DNA of 7,017 nucleotides from Bifidobacterium breve (GTDB lineage: Bacteria > Actinomycetota > Actinomycetes > S36-B12 > UBA5976). Position numbers and translations under genes: made by a program. The stretch spans positions 1 to 7,017 of the forward strand of contig CAMATO010000055.1 of assembly GCA_945861165.1 (NCBI GenBank), read 5' to 3'. The notes under the pieces were generated by a model. That model ran no database searches, was not told the origin of the DNA, and saw only the letters and a list, made by a program, of their open reading frames with translations. Positions 1-6,564 of this stretch are shown piece by piece; the first letter of the stretch is position 1; the number at the start of each line of letters is the position of its first letter.

Positions 1-1
1 A

Positions 2-283
2 CATTTAACACTTTGGACCAAACAGGTTTCTGCCACTCCTAACCCGTCTCCTACCGGACTACAGGTTGCAAGTATTACTCAACTTTTATTAGCCGAAGAA
101 GAACACCTAAACTTTTGTTTAGAATCTTGTATCACCACAGATGATGAAACAATATTAAAAAACATTGGTCAGATTGCATCAAGTATCACTCAACATATTT
201 ATTGGCTCAACAAAATGATCACTCCTGTTGCCCCCAGTCCGAATGCAAGATATGAAGGTTCCGATGTTGGTGATGATAAATGA
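2..283 (+). CDS. C-terminal part of an unrecognised helical protein, possibly a DUF4439-linked lipoprotein (5' end outside window)
   Basis: An open frame enters from the left edge and gives 93 residues before a TGA stop at 281-283. I do not recognise the family with confidence. After a Ser/Pro/Thr-rich stretch (residues 10-18) come two probable amphipathic helices, about residues 20-45 and 52-72. The first contains LLLAEEEH and two Cys residues; the second ends in a His-Ile-Tyr-Trp-Leu run. A polar tail follows. The final ATG(A) overlaps the start of the DUF4439 gene, which implies co-transcription and coupled translation. In other actinobacteria the gene just upstream of the DUF4439 gene (Rv2843 beside Rv2844 in M. 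tuberculosis, and a Tat-lipoprotein gene in streptomycetes, as I recall) encodes a small alanine-rich exported protein. This fragment could be the low-GC counterpart, but its N-terminus, where a signal peptide would lie, is not visible. Coding status is supported by the overlap and the uninterrupted frame. Confidence 0.6.
   Translation, partial: HLTLWTKQVSATPNPSPTGLQVASITQLLLAEEEHLNFCLESCITTDDETILKNIGQIASSITQHIYWLNKMITPVAPSPNARYEGSDVGDDK
269..274 (+). promoter_or_regulatory. Ribosome binding site of the DUF4439 gene
   Basis: GGTGAT lies five bases before the ATG at 280, inside the end of the upstream gene. It matches the extended anti-Shine-Dalgarno pairing (GGAGGTGATC). It supports the ATG at 280 as the true start and reinitiation after the overlapping TGA. 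Confidence 0.55.
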
Positions 284-732
284 GCACTAGCCCAAGTCCT
301 TCAGCTACCGCAAGTGCTTCGAAGGAAATAATAAATAAATTAGATTTGGCCGTCGCAGGTGAGAATGCTGCAGTTTGGGCATTTGGATATCTACTTTCAT
401 TTATCCCGGATGAAAATAAAAGTTACGCATTTTCAATTTTTAATCTGCATCGCAATAATCGAGATAAATTAAGACTTAGATTAAGAGACTTAGGAATTAC
501 CCCACCTCGACCTAAAGAAGATTATGAATTACCGATAGTTGTAAAAGATATGGTTTCAGCCTACGAATTAGCAAGCTATGTTGAAAACAGGTTGATTGGT
601 ATCTACATTCAACTTTATGCGATTGAAAACAAAGCAATTAGACGAGAAAGTTTGCAATACGCACTTGATGGGGCTATCAGAATCTTAGAATTTAAACAAA
701 CCCCAATGGCACTTCCTGGAAGTATTACTTAA
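280..732 (+). CDS. DUF4439 family ferritin-like protein
   Basis: This 150-residue protein matches my recollection of the actinobacterial DUF4439 ferritin-like family, encoded next to proS (Rv2844 in M. tuberculosis). It has a Ser/Thr/Pro-rich N-terminus (residues 2-14) with no signal peptide, then a four-helix pattern. The first helix holds LAVAGENAAVWAFGYL (23-38), the second LHRNNRDKL (56-64), followed by a DYELP turn (81-85), a third helix with VENRLIGIY (101-109) and a fourth at about 119-137. The family-like C-terminal ALPG is present (144-147). Visible conserved polar residues are E28, H57, Y82 and E102. Position 29 is Asn where I recall His in relatives (an EH pair), which may weaken any metal site. 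The molecular function of the family is not established, so iron binding is only suggested by the fold. The start is fixed by the ATGA overlap and the GGTGAT site. The stop shares TTAA with the opposing permease gene. Confidence 0.8.
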   Translation: MSTSPSPSATASASKEIINKLDLAVAGENAAVWAFGYLLSFIPDENKSYAFSIFNLHRNNRDKLRLRLRDLGITPPRPKEDYELPIVVKDMVSAYELASYVENRLIGIYIQLYAIENKAIRRESLQYALDGAIRILEFKQTPMALPGSIT

Positions 733-1490
733 CCCCAAATTTGTAAGGCAAGTCTTAAAGCACTGGCAAAAGCAACTGTGGCCACAATGACTTTAACAAA
801 ACTAGAACCCTTACCGATTGCTGTTTTGGCACCAAAAATTCCACCTGCAAAGTTTGCTAGTGCCATTAAAAGTGCCAAAGACCAAATTATTGATCCAGCA
901 ATTGAAAAAATTACTACTGCCCCAAAGTTAGTTGCTAAATTAACAACTTTTGCTCCAGCACTTGCTGCTAAATATTGCTTACCTAATGCTCCAACAAAAA
1001 GAGCTATTAAAAATGCACCAGTTCCTGGACCAAACGCCCCATCATAGAAACCAAGTCCTGCACCACCTAATAACATCACCAGATTACTTTTCACTTTAGT
1101 TGGCATTTTTTCATTCTGAATATTTGGTGAATATAAAATCCAGGAACCAACCACGATCAAAACCACAAAAACTATCGGTTCAAAAGAACTACGAGGTAAA
1201 TTACTGGAAAATATTGCCCCAGCTAATGAACCAATAAATGCGATAATTGCCATAGGAATTGTGGTTTTTACTTCATTTGGCATTTTCTTGAAATATGTAC
1301 TGGTGGCACCAGCCGTACCAAAAATGCTGGATGCTTTATTGGTTCCTAATAATTGTGCTGGAGTTGCGTTAGGTAACCCAAAAAGTAAAGCAGGAAATTG
1401 AATTAATCCCCCGCCACCACCAATAGCATCAACCCAACCGGCCATAAATGCAGCCAGCATGAGAAAAATTATTACTATTAAATCTGGCAT
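729..1490 (-). CDS. TauE/SafE (TSUP) family membrane permease
   Basis: This 253-residue integral membrane protein belongs to the TSUP/TauE-SafE family (YfcA-like), whose members export or import sulfite, sulfoacetate, thiosulfate or other small organic anions across the cytoplasmic membrane. The two-repeat design is visible. Repeat one starts with AGWVDAIGGGGGLIQFPALL (17-36), and repeat two with GLGFYDGAFGPGTGAFL (145-161), the paired glycine-rich signatures of the family. Hydrophobic segments are seen near 4-20, 24-40, 76-95, 103-120, 135-152, 155-170, 183-205 and 230-250, about eight spans. The ATG follows the proS TAA with no base between, and no strong Shine-Dalgarno is visible, so expression probably depends on ribosomes finishing proS. 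The substrate cannot be told from sequence, and no sulfur-metabolism gene lies nearby. I do not recall a TSUP gene at this position in better-known actinobacteria, so it may be a lineage-specific addition. Length and both repeats look complete. Confidence 0.9.
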   Translation of the reverse strand: MPDLIVIIFLMLAAFMAGWVDAIGGGGGLIQFPALLFGLPNATPAQLLGTNKASSIFGTAGATSTYFKKMPNEVKTTIPMAIIAFIGSLAGAIFSSNLPRSSFEPIVFVVLIVVGSWILYSPNIQNEKMPTKVKSNLVMLLGGAGLGFYDGAFGPGTGAFLIALFVGALGKQYLAASAGAKVVNLATNFGAVVIFSIAGSIIWSLALLMALANFAGGIFGAKTAIGKGSSFVKVIVATVAFASALRLALQIWG

Positions 1491-3257
1491 TTACTTAAGC
1501 AAAGATTTTAAATGCGAAACAATTTTAGAAACTTCAATATCTTGTCTTTCCCCAGTTTTTCGATTTTTGACTTCCACGAATCCTTCGACTAATTTCTTTC
1601 CCACCACCACGATCCAAGGCATTCCTAGTAATTCTGCATCATTGAATTTCACACCGGGTGAAACTGATTTTCGATCATCAAACATCACTGAAATTCCTGC
1701 CTCATTCAAATTTTGAGCAATTTTGTCTGCTTCCTCAAAGATAGAATCTTCTTTTCCAGCTGCTACCAGTTGAACATTTATTGGGGCAACTGTTGCTGGC
1801 CAAACAATGCCTTGTTCATCATGGTTTTGTTCAATAATGGCTGCAACAGCTCTGGAAACTCCAATTCCATAAGATCCCATAGTTACCACTTGAGATTTTC
1901 CGTTCTCATCCAACACTTTTAGATCTAAAGCTTCGGCATACTTCTTACCAAGTTGAAAAATATGTCCAATCTCAATTCCGCGGGCAATGCTTAATTTTCC
2001 AGCACAACTTGGACAAGTGTCTCCCTGTTTAATTTCGGCTGCTTCAATGAAACCATCTGCACTGAAATCTCTGCCCGAAACCAAATCGTAGATATGTTTT
2101 CCAGCAATATTTGAACCAGTTATCCATCTTGTGCCAGTAACTATTCTTGGATCTACTAAGTATTTAATTTTGCTGGCTGATTTTAATCCTAAAACTTGTG
2201 GGCCAATATAACCTCGAACCAGATTTGGATACTTGGGAAAATCTGTTTCTTCAAAAACTCTTACAGTGGCTGGTGAAACAACGGCTTCAAGTCGTCTCAT
2301 ATCTACTTCACGATCTCCTGGTACCCCAACAACTAAAGGTTCATTTTTACCATCTGGATGAGTAAGCATGACCACAACATTTTTTAAAGTATCACTAGCT
2401 TGCCAATCTCTATCTTCTCTTCTTAAATCTTTCTTAGAATTAGATATTTCAACTAAAGTGTCAATAGTTGGAGTATCAGGAGTTTCTTCGACATGAGCTG
2501 CAGGAATTTTAGAAAAATCTAAATCTTTAGGAACCGGAGTTGTTACCGCTTCCACGTTTGCTGCATAGTCACATTTTTCACATTTCACATAGGTATCTTC
2601 CCCAAATTCACAAGGTGCTAAAAACTCTTCACTCTTAGATCCACCCATGGCCCCAGACATCGCTGAAACGATAACAAAATCTAAACCTAATCTTTTAAAA
2701 GTTTTAATATAGGCATCACGATGTTTTTGGTATGCAAGATCTAAACCTTTTTGGTCTATATCAAATGAATATGCGTCTTTCATCACAAATTCACGACCGC
2801 GAAGAATTCCTGCTCTTGGTCTTGCTTCATCACGATATTTTGTTTGAATTTGATAAATGATCAAGGGCAAATCTTTATATGAACTATAAAGATCTTTAAC
2901 CATTAAAGTAAACATTTCTTCATGAGTTGGACCTAGTAAGTAATCAATACCACGTCTATCTTTTAATCTAAAAAGATTTGGCCCGTATTCGGTCCATCTA
3001 TTTGTAGCTTCATAAGGTTCGGTTGGTAGTAGTGCTGGAAAATGAACTTCCTGAAAACCAGCAAGATCCATTTCTTCTCTTACTATTTCTTCAACTTTTC
3101 GATAAGTTAAATACCCCAATGGCAGCCAACTAAAAACTCCTGGCGCAACTCTCCTAACATAACCTGCTCGAGTTAATAATTTGTCGCTTGGCACAACTGC
3201 ATCAGCTGGATCGTCTCTAAGAGTGCGCAGAAAATATGTGGACATTCGAAGCAACAT
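1491..3257 (-). CDS. proS: Proline--tRNA ligase, bacterial type with editing domain
   Basis: This 588-residue class II aminoacyl-tRNA synthetase joins proline to tRNA-Pro in the cytoplasm. The N-terminus (MSTYFLRTLRDDPADA, from residue 5) is the usual actinobacterial one. The catalytic core holds GPTHEE (109-114), motif 2 (YRDEARPR, 141-148, and GREFVMKDAYSFD, 154-166) and motif 3 (TMGSYGIGVSR, 459-469). Between motifs 2 and 3 lies the INS editing domain (about 225-400), which hydrolyses mischarged Ala-tRNA-Pro. It includes TLK (290-292), whose Lys appears to match the editing lysine of E. coli ProRS. The anticodon-binding domain covers about 480-588. Two CxxC pairs (C226/C229 and C415/C418) flank the editing insert and could form a zinc ribbon; as I recall, E. 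coli lacks them. The ATG at 3257 is preceded by AGTAGG, eight bases upstream; a second ATG at residue 5 is possible but would lose the family-typical LLR. The gene is intact, 27 bases after the GNAT gene and directly abutting the permease. Confidence 0.98.
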   Translation of the reverse strand: MLLRMSTYFLRTLRDDPADAVVPSDKLLTRAGYVRRVAPGVFSWLPLGYLTYRKVEEIVREEMDLAGFQEVHFPALLPTEPYEATNRWTEYGPNLFRLKDRRGIDYLLGPTHEEMFTLMVKDLYSSYKDLPLIIYQIQTKYRDEARPRAGILRGREFVMKDAYSFDIDQKGLDLAYQKHRDAYIKTFKRLGLDFVIVSAMSGAMGGSKSEEFLAPCEFGEDTYVKCEKCDYAANVEAVTTPVPKDLDFSKIPAAHVEETPDTPTIDTLVEISNSKKDLRREDRDWQASDTLKNVVVMLTHPDGKNEPLVVGVPGDREVDMRRLEAVVSPATVRVFEETDFPKYPNLVRGYIGPQVLGLKSASKIKYLVDPRIVTGTRWITGSNIAGKHIYDLVSGRDFSADGFIEAAEIKQGDTCPSCAGKLSIARGIEIGHIFQLGKKYAEALDLKVLDENGKSQVVTMGSYGIGVSRAVAAIIEQNHDEQGIVWPATVAPINVQLVAAGKEDSIFEEADKIAQNLNEAGISVMFDDRKSVSPGVKFNDAELLGMPWIVVVGKKLVEGFVEVKNRKTGERQDIEVSKIVSHLKSLLK

Positions 3258-3263
3258 GGCTCT

Positions 3264-3271
3264 AGCCTACT
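3264..3271 (-). promoter_or_regulatory. Shine-Dalgarno-like site or extended -10 element of proS
   Basis: Read on the minus strand, the 27-base GNAT-proS gap ends in AAGTAGGCTAGAGCC before the ATG. AGTAGG is an acceptable Shine-Dalgarno with an eight-base spacer. The overlapping hexamer TAGGCT also fits the actinobacterial -10 consensus TANNNT and ends six bases before the ATG, the spacing seen at leaderless starts. No TTGACA-like -35 box is visible about 17 bases further upstream, so the ribosome-binding reading is preferred. Confidence 0.4.
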
Positions 3272-3275
3272 TCGT

Positions 3276-3289
3276 AATTAGAAATTAGA
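3276..3289. repeat. 7-bp perfect tandem repeat over the GNAT stop codon
   Basis: AATTAGA occurs twice head to tail (3276-3282 and 3283-3289). The right-hand copy contains the GNAT stop codon (3285-3287, minus strand) and the left-hand copy lies in the gap before proS. It looks like a small slippage duplication. No regulatory role is evident. Confidence 0.6.
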
Positions 3290-4109
3290 AGAGAACCGTT
3301 GCAAATGTGGAGTGTTCTTGGAACCCTACTGATTTATAAACCGCACGAGCACGCTCATTGTAATCATTGACATACAAGCTCACCTTTGGTGCGAAATGTT
3401 TTCTAGTTAAATCAACGACCGCAGCCATCCCCGCTTTGCCGTAATTTCTACCTCTTAATTGAGGTGGAACCCACACTCCTTGAATTTGGCAAACCTGATC
3501 GGTGGCAACACCAATTTCAGCTTTGAAAGTGACTTGTGATTGATCAATTCTGGCAAACATTTTTCTGTGTTGAATCACTTCCGAAATTCTATTTCTATAA
3601 ATTAATTCACTACTACCAACAACTGGAGAAACTCCCACTTCTTCGGTAAACATTGAAACACAGGCTGGTAATAAAATTTCTAAATCTCTTAATACTGCTG
3701 GTCTAACCAGTGGATCTGGTGAGAGCAGAGGCGCATCATCGATAACCAAGACTGGTTGGTTACTTCTGATTTCTCTGGGTTTATTCCAAAAAGGTTTTAA
3801 CAGATTCCATAAATCTAATACTTGATCTTTATCGCCCAAAATTGATGAAGCTCGTCGTGGTGTATCAACCAAATATTGGGCAAAAGCAACTCTGGATTCA
3901 GCTGTTGTTTCTAGCGGAATAACATTCGCCCCGTTGTAAATTGCAGATTCAATTACTTTATTGTTTTCAAAAACACTTATTTCATTCTGTGTTGACCAAG
4001 CGTTAATGCTTGAATCTTGCAACCTACTTAGAATAAAACAATTACTAACGGGATCCTTAAGCGCTAAACTTCTAACCTGATCAATATCAGTGCGCAACAT
4101 TGGGCGCAC
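3285..4109 (-). CDS. GNAT acetyltransferase with N-terminal DUF4081 domain
   Basis: The preferred GTG start at 4109 gives 274 residues. It yields MRPMLRTDIDQV, a proper GNAT first strand, seven bases after the ispG stop. The same frame is open to a TTG at 4190, which would overlap ispG by 74 bases and has no family support; an ATG at 4100 is also possible. The protein matches an actinobacterial family encoded between ispG and proS. Residues 1-130 resemble DUF4081 (DPVSNCFILSRLQ at 19-31, YNGANVIPL at 58-66). The C-terminal GNAT fold carries FTEEVGVSP (154-162), FKAEIG (195-200), QIQGVWVPPQLRGR (208-221), SLYVNDYN (244-251) and YKSVGF (258-263), and ends in VLF like its relatives. Such proteins use acetyl-CoA, but the acceptor is unknown. 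The pyrophosphate loop reads RGRNYGKAG: Asn222 stands where the usual RGxG pattern has Gly. Conserved placement beside ispG and proS suggests co-expression, not necessarily a linked function. Confidence 0.9.
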   Translation of the reverse strand: MRPMLRTDIDQVRSLALKDPVSNCFILSRLQDSSINAWSTQNEISVFENNKVIESAIYNGANVIPLETTAESRVAFAQYLVDTPRRASSILGDKDQVLDLWNLLKPFWNKPREIRSNQPVLVIDDAPLLSPDPLVRPAVLRDLEILLPACVSMFTEEVGVSPVVGSSELIYRNRISEVIQHRKMFARIDQSQVTFKAEIGVATDQVCQIQGVWVPPQLRGRNYGKAGMAAVVDLTRKHFAPKVSLYVNDYNERARAVYKSVGFQEHSTFATVLF

Positions 4110-4116
4110 TTGCTTG

Positions 4117-5280
4117 TTACTTGACCAGTACCGTAGGTTCACCGGCCACACCTTCGCCCATTGCTGCAGCGATTCTTGTTGCTTCTTCAATTAACACTTG
4201 CACAATTTCAGATTCTGGAACTGTTTTAATTACTTCACCTTTAACAAATATTTGGCCTTTACCATTTCCTGAAGCAACCCCTAAGTCTGCTTCGCGAGCT
4301 TCACCTGGTCCATTCACAACACATCCCATTACTGCAACTCTCATTGGAACTTTGAAACCTTGAAGCGCTTCAGTAACCTGTTCAGCCAATGTGTAAACAT
4401 CAACTTGGGCACGTCCACATGATGGACAGGAAATAATTTCAAATCCACGTTTTTTCAAATTTAGTGCTTCCAAAATTCCAATACCTACTTTTACTTCTTC
4501 AACTGGAGGAGCAGAAAGTGAAACACGAATTGTGTCGCCAATTCCTTTACTTAACAATGCACCAAATGCTGTAGCAGATTTAATTGTGCCTTGAAAAGCA
4601 GGTCCGGCTTCAGTAACACCTAAATGCAACGGGTAATCACAAGCAGCAGAAAGTTTTGTGTAAGCAGAAACCATCACCACAGGATCATTATGTTTCACAG
4701 AAATTTTGATGTCTCGGAAATCGTGTTCTTCAAACAGTGATGCTTCCCAAAGTGCTGACTCTACTAATGCATCAGGAGTTGCTTTGCCATATTTTTCTAA
4801 CAATCTTTTATCTAAAGATCCTGCATTAACACCAATTCTAATTGGAATGCCTGCATCTTTGGCAGCTTTGGCAATTTCTCCAACGCGATCATCAAATTGT
4901 TTAATATTTCCCGGATTAACACGAACTCCTGCACATCCTGCATCAATTGCTGCAAAAACATATTTTGGTTGAAAGTGAATGTCAGCGATTACTGGAATTG
5001 GAGATTTTCTTGCAATTGCAGATAAAGCATCTGCATCGTCTTGGCTGGGCACAGCAACTCGAACAGCTTGGCAACCTGCGGCAGTTAGTTCTGCAATTTG
5101 TTGCAAAGTTGAATTCACATCTGCAGTAAGTGTGGTGCACATTGATTGCACTGAAACAGGTGCGTCTCCACCAATTTCTAAAGGATGAGAATGATGTTTC
5201 AAAGTTATTTTGCGAGTCTTGCGGCGAGGGGTTAATACCGGTGGTGGTCCTTCAGGTATTCCTAAGTTAATCGCGGTCAT
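4117..5280 (-). CDS. ispG: 4-hydroxy-3-methylbut-2-en-1-yl diphosphate synthase (GcpE)
   Basis: IspG is a cytoplasmic iron-sulfur enzyme. It reduces 2-C-methyl-D-erythritol 2,4-cyclodiphosphate to HMBPP, the penultimate step of the MEP isoprenoid pathway, taking electrons from flavodoxin or ferredoxin. The 387 residues match the usual bacterial two-domain form. The N-terminal TIM barrel (about 25-275) includes VSVQSMC (42-48), VIADIHFQ (97-104), GVRVNPGN (118-125) and IRIGVNAGSLD (147-157). The C-terminal [4Fe-4S] domain holds CPSCGR (285-290) and MGCVVNGPGEA (318-328). The cluster ligands are therefore C285, C288, C320 and E327, all present. The ATG at 5280 has a good AGGA site seven bases upstream that overlaps the rseP stop. 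The first 22 residues form a Pro/Arg-rich extension before the conserved core, common in actinobacterial homologues. Presence with dxr in the same operon shows that this organism makes isoprenoids by the MEP route. Confidence 0.98.
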   Translation of the reverse strand: MTAINLGIPEGPPPVLTPRRKTRKITLKHHSHPLEIGGDAPVSVQSMCTTLTADVNSTLQQIAELTAAGCQAVRVAVPSQDDADALSAIARKSPIPVIADIHFQPKYVFAAIDAGCAGVRVNPGNIKQFDDRVGEIAKAAKDAGIPIRIGVNAGSLDKRLLEKYGKATPDALVESALWEASLFEEHDFRDIKISVKHNDPVVMVSAYTKLSAACDYPLHLGVTEAGPAFQGTIKSATAFGALLSKGIGDTIRVSLSAPPVEEVKVGIGILEALNLKKRGFEIISCPSCGRAQVDVYTLAEQVTEALQGFKVPMRVAVMGCVVNGPGEAREADLGVASGNGKGQIFVKGEVIKTVPESEIVQVLIEEATRIAAAMGEGVAGEPTVLVK

Positions 5281-5287
5281 AATTTAA

Positions 5288-5291
5288 TCCT
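5288..5291 (-). promoter_or_regulatory. Ribosome binding site of ispG, overlapping the rseP stop
   Basis: On the minus strand the sequence reads ATAGGATTAAATTATG. AGGA lies seven bases before the ispG ATG and shares two bases with the rseP TAG stop. A ribosome terminating on rseP therefore sits on the ispG initiation site, which favours coupled translation. Confidence 0.6.
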
Positions 5292-6564
5292 ATCCCCCGA
5301 GGCGAACTGGGTTAACAACGTCAACGTATAAAAGCAGTATCGATAAACCTATTAACAGTATTGCCACGGAATAGGCAAAGGGCAACATCTTGGAAGTATC
5401 TGCAGGGCCTGGATCTGGTTTTCTGCGTATTCGTGCAATCTGTCTTCGTAAACCTTCATAAATTGCACCTGCAGCGTGTCCGCCATCTAATGGAAGTAAA
5501 GGTAACAAATTAAATAAAAACAATGCCATATTTAATCCCCCTGCCAGATTTAATAAGGTGGCAACTCTCCACATAGCAGGAATATCTGCTGCAGCTATTT
5601 CGCCACCAACTCTTGTCACACCAACTATGCCAACTAAACCTGCTGGATCACGTTTCTCACCTAAGAATGCTGCCCCAAACAATTGACCAACTCGGTTTGG
5701 CAAATTCCACAACACTTGACCAGTTCCAACTGTGATTTCTTCCAAAGTTTTAACAACACTGCTCACTGGTTGCTTCTCCATGATGATTTGCGGTGCAATA
5801 CCTAAATAGGGTGCAGGTTTATTTGGTGTTACAGCATTTGCAGATTCTGGTCTAATAGCGTTCACAATTTGGGCTTCTAATTCAAATTCTTTTTCATTTC
5901 TTAACACTGTTATAGCAACTGTTCCTTCAGAACTTTTCTGTATTGCTGTTGCTAATTCTTCCCAATTTGTGATTTCTTTTCCTGAAAATTTAATAATTTT
6001 GTCATCTGCCTTCATCCCAGCAGCTAGGGCTGGTGATGGGGTGGTTCCAACTAAACAATCTCCTAAAACATCAACATCACTTGGTAAGCAGGCCACTACT
6101 TGTTTGACTTGATTAGTGGCGGCGGGAAATCCAATACCAGTAAATGAAATAGTAAAAAACACAAATGCCAGAACAAGATTCATAAACGGTCCACCAATCA
6201 TGACCGTAAGTTTTTTTGGCACACTCAATTTATAGAAAACTTTATTTTCATCCCCTGGCTCAATTTCATCCATACTTTGTTTTCTAGCCGCATTAACGAT
6301 TTCAGCAAAAGGGCCTTTGGCCTCTTTTCCATCCTTTGGCGGAGGAACCATGCCAATCATGCGAATGTAGCCACCTAATGGAATTGCCTTAATCCCGTAT
6401 TCGGTTTCACCTTTTTTCTTTGACCAAATTGTGGGACCAAAACCAATCATGTACTGCGTTACTTTCACTCCAAATTTTTTAGCTGGAGTTAGATGACCTA
6501 ATTCATGTAAGCCAATAGAAATCATCACCACAAATATTAGAAATAGAATTCCTAGAATTTCCAC
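5290..6564 (-). CDS. rseP: Site-2 membrane metalloprotease (M50 family, RseP/Rip1-like)
   Basis: This 424-residue intramembrane zinc protease cuts membrane-embedded anti-sigma factors and other clients after a first cleavage outside the membrane (Rip1 in M. tuberculosis, RseP in E. coli). The first membrane segment (about 3-20) runs into HELGH (20-24), with two zinc-binding His and the catalytic Glu. It is followed by the family stretch QYMIGFGPTIWSKKKGETEY (37-56) and IPLGGYIRMIG (61-71). GGPFMN (124-129) opens the second membrane helix. A single PDZ domain lies at about 165-235. NLLPLLPLDGG (352-362) carries the third zinc ligand, Asp360, and 395-415 is the last span. C159 and C170, in the extracytoplasmic stretch before the PDZ domain, match a Cys pair I recall in actinobacterial homologues and might form a disulfide. 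The start is GTG, directly after the dxr TAA, with GAGG eleven bases upstream inside dxr. No other start preserves the first helix. Confidence 0.96.
   Translation of the reverse strand: MEILGILFLIFVVMISIGLHELGHLTPAKKFGVKVTQYMIGFGPTIWSKKKGETEYGIKAIPLGGYIRMIGMVPPPKDGKEAKGPFAEIVNAARKQSMDEIEPGDENKVFYKLSVPKKLTVMIGGPFMNLVLAFVFFTISFTGIGFPAATNQVKQVVACLPSDVDVLGDCLVGTTPSPALAAGMKADDKIIKFSGKEITNWEELATAIQKSSEGTVAITVLRNEKEFELEAQIVNAIRPESANAVTPNKPAPYLGIAPQIIMEKQPVSSVVKTLEEITVGTGQVLWNLPNRVGQLFGAAFLGEKRDPAGLVGIVGVTRVGGEIAAADIPAMWRVATLLNLAGGLNMALFLFNLLPLLPLDGGHAAGAIYEGLRRQIARIRRKPDPGPADTSKMLPFAYSVAILLIGLSILLLYVDVVNPVRLGG

Noticed and set aside
69..193. Near-repeat of AGTATTACTCAAC and AGTATCACTCAAC in the first gene fragment
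   Set aside because: Both encode Ser-Ile-Thr-Gln within helices; two imperfect copies 107 bases apart are not enough to call a repeat element.
711..723. Palindrome ACTTCC-T-GGAAGT near the convergent gene ends, considered as a bidirectional terminator
   Set aside because: A three-base loop leaves only a five-pair stem, it lies inside the DUF4439 coding region, and no T-run follows on either strand.
777..786. Perfect 10-bp palindrome TGTGGCCACA, considered as an operator
   Set aside because: It lies deep inside the permease coding sequence, encodes ordinary residues there, and has no promoter nearby.
778..1047. 89-residue plus-strand open frame
   Set aside because: It lies antisense within the permease gene; its Ala/Pro/Lys-rich product is a mirror of that gene's codons and has no recognisable domain.
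1459..1922. Two plus-strand open frames opposite the end of proS
   Set aside because: They are antisense to a strongly conserved synthetase, show no family resemblance, and have no ribosome site that stands out.
4100..5188. Several plus-strand open frames of 60-88 residues opposite ispG
   Set aside because: They are shadows of the conserved ispG frame, rich in Ser/Ala/Thr, with no independent support.
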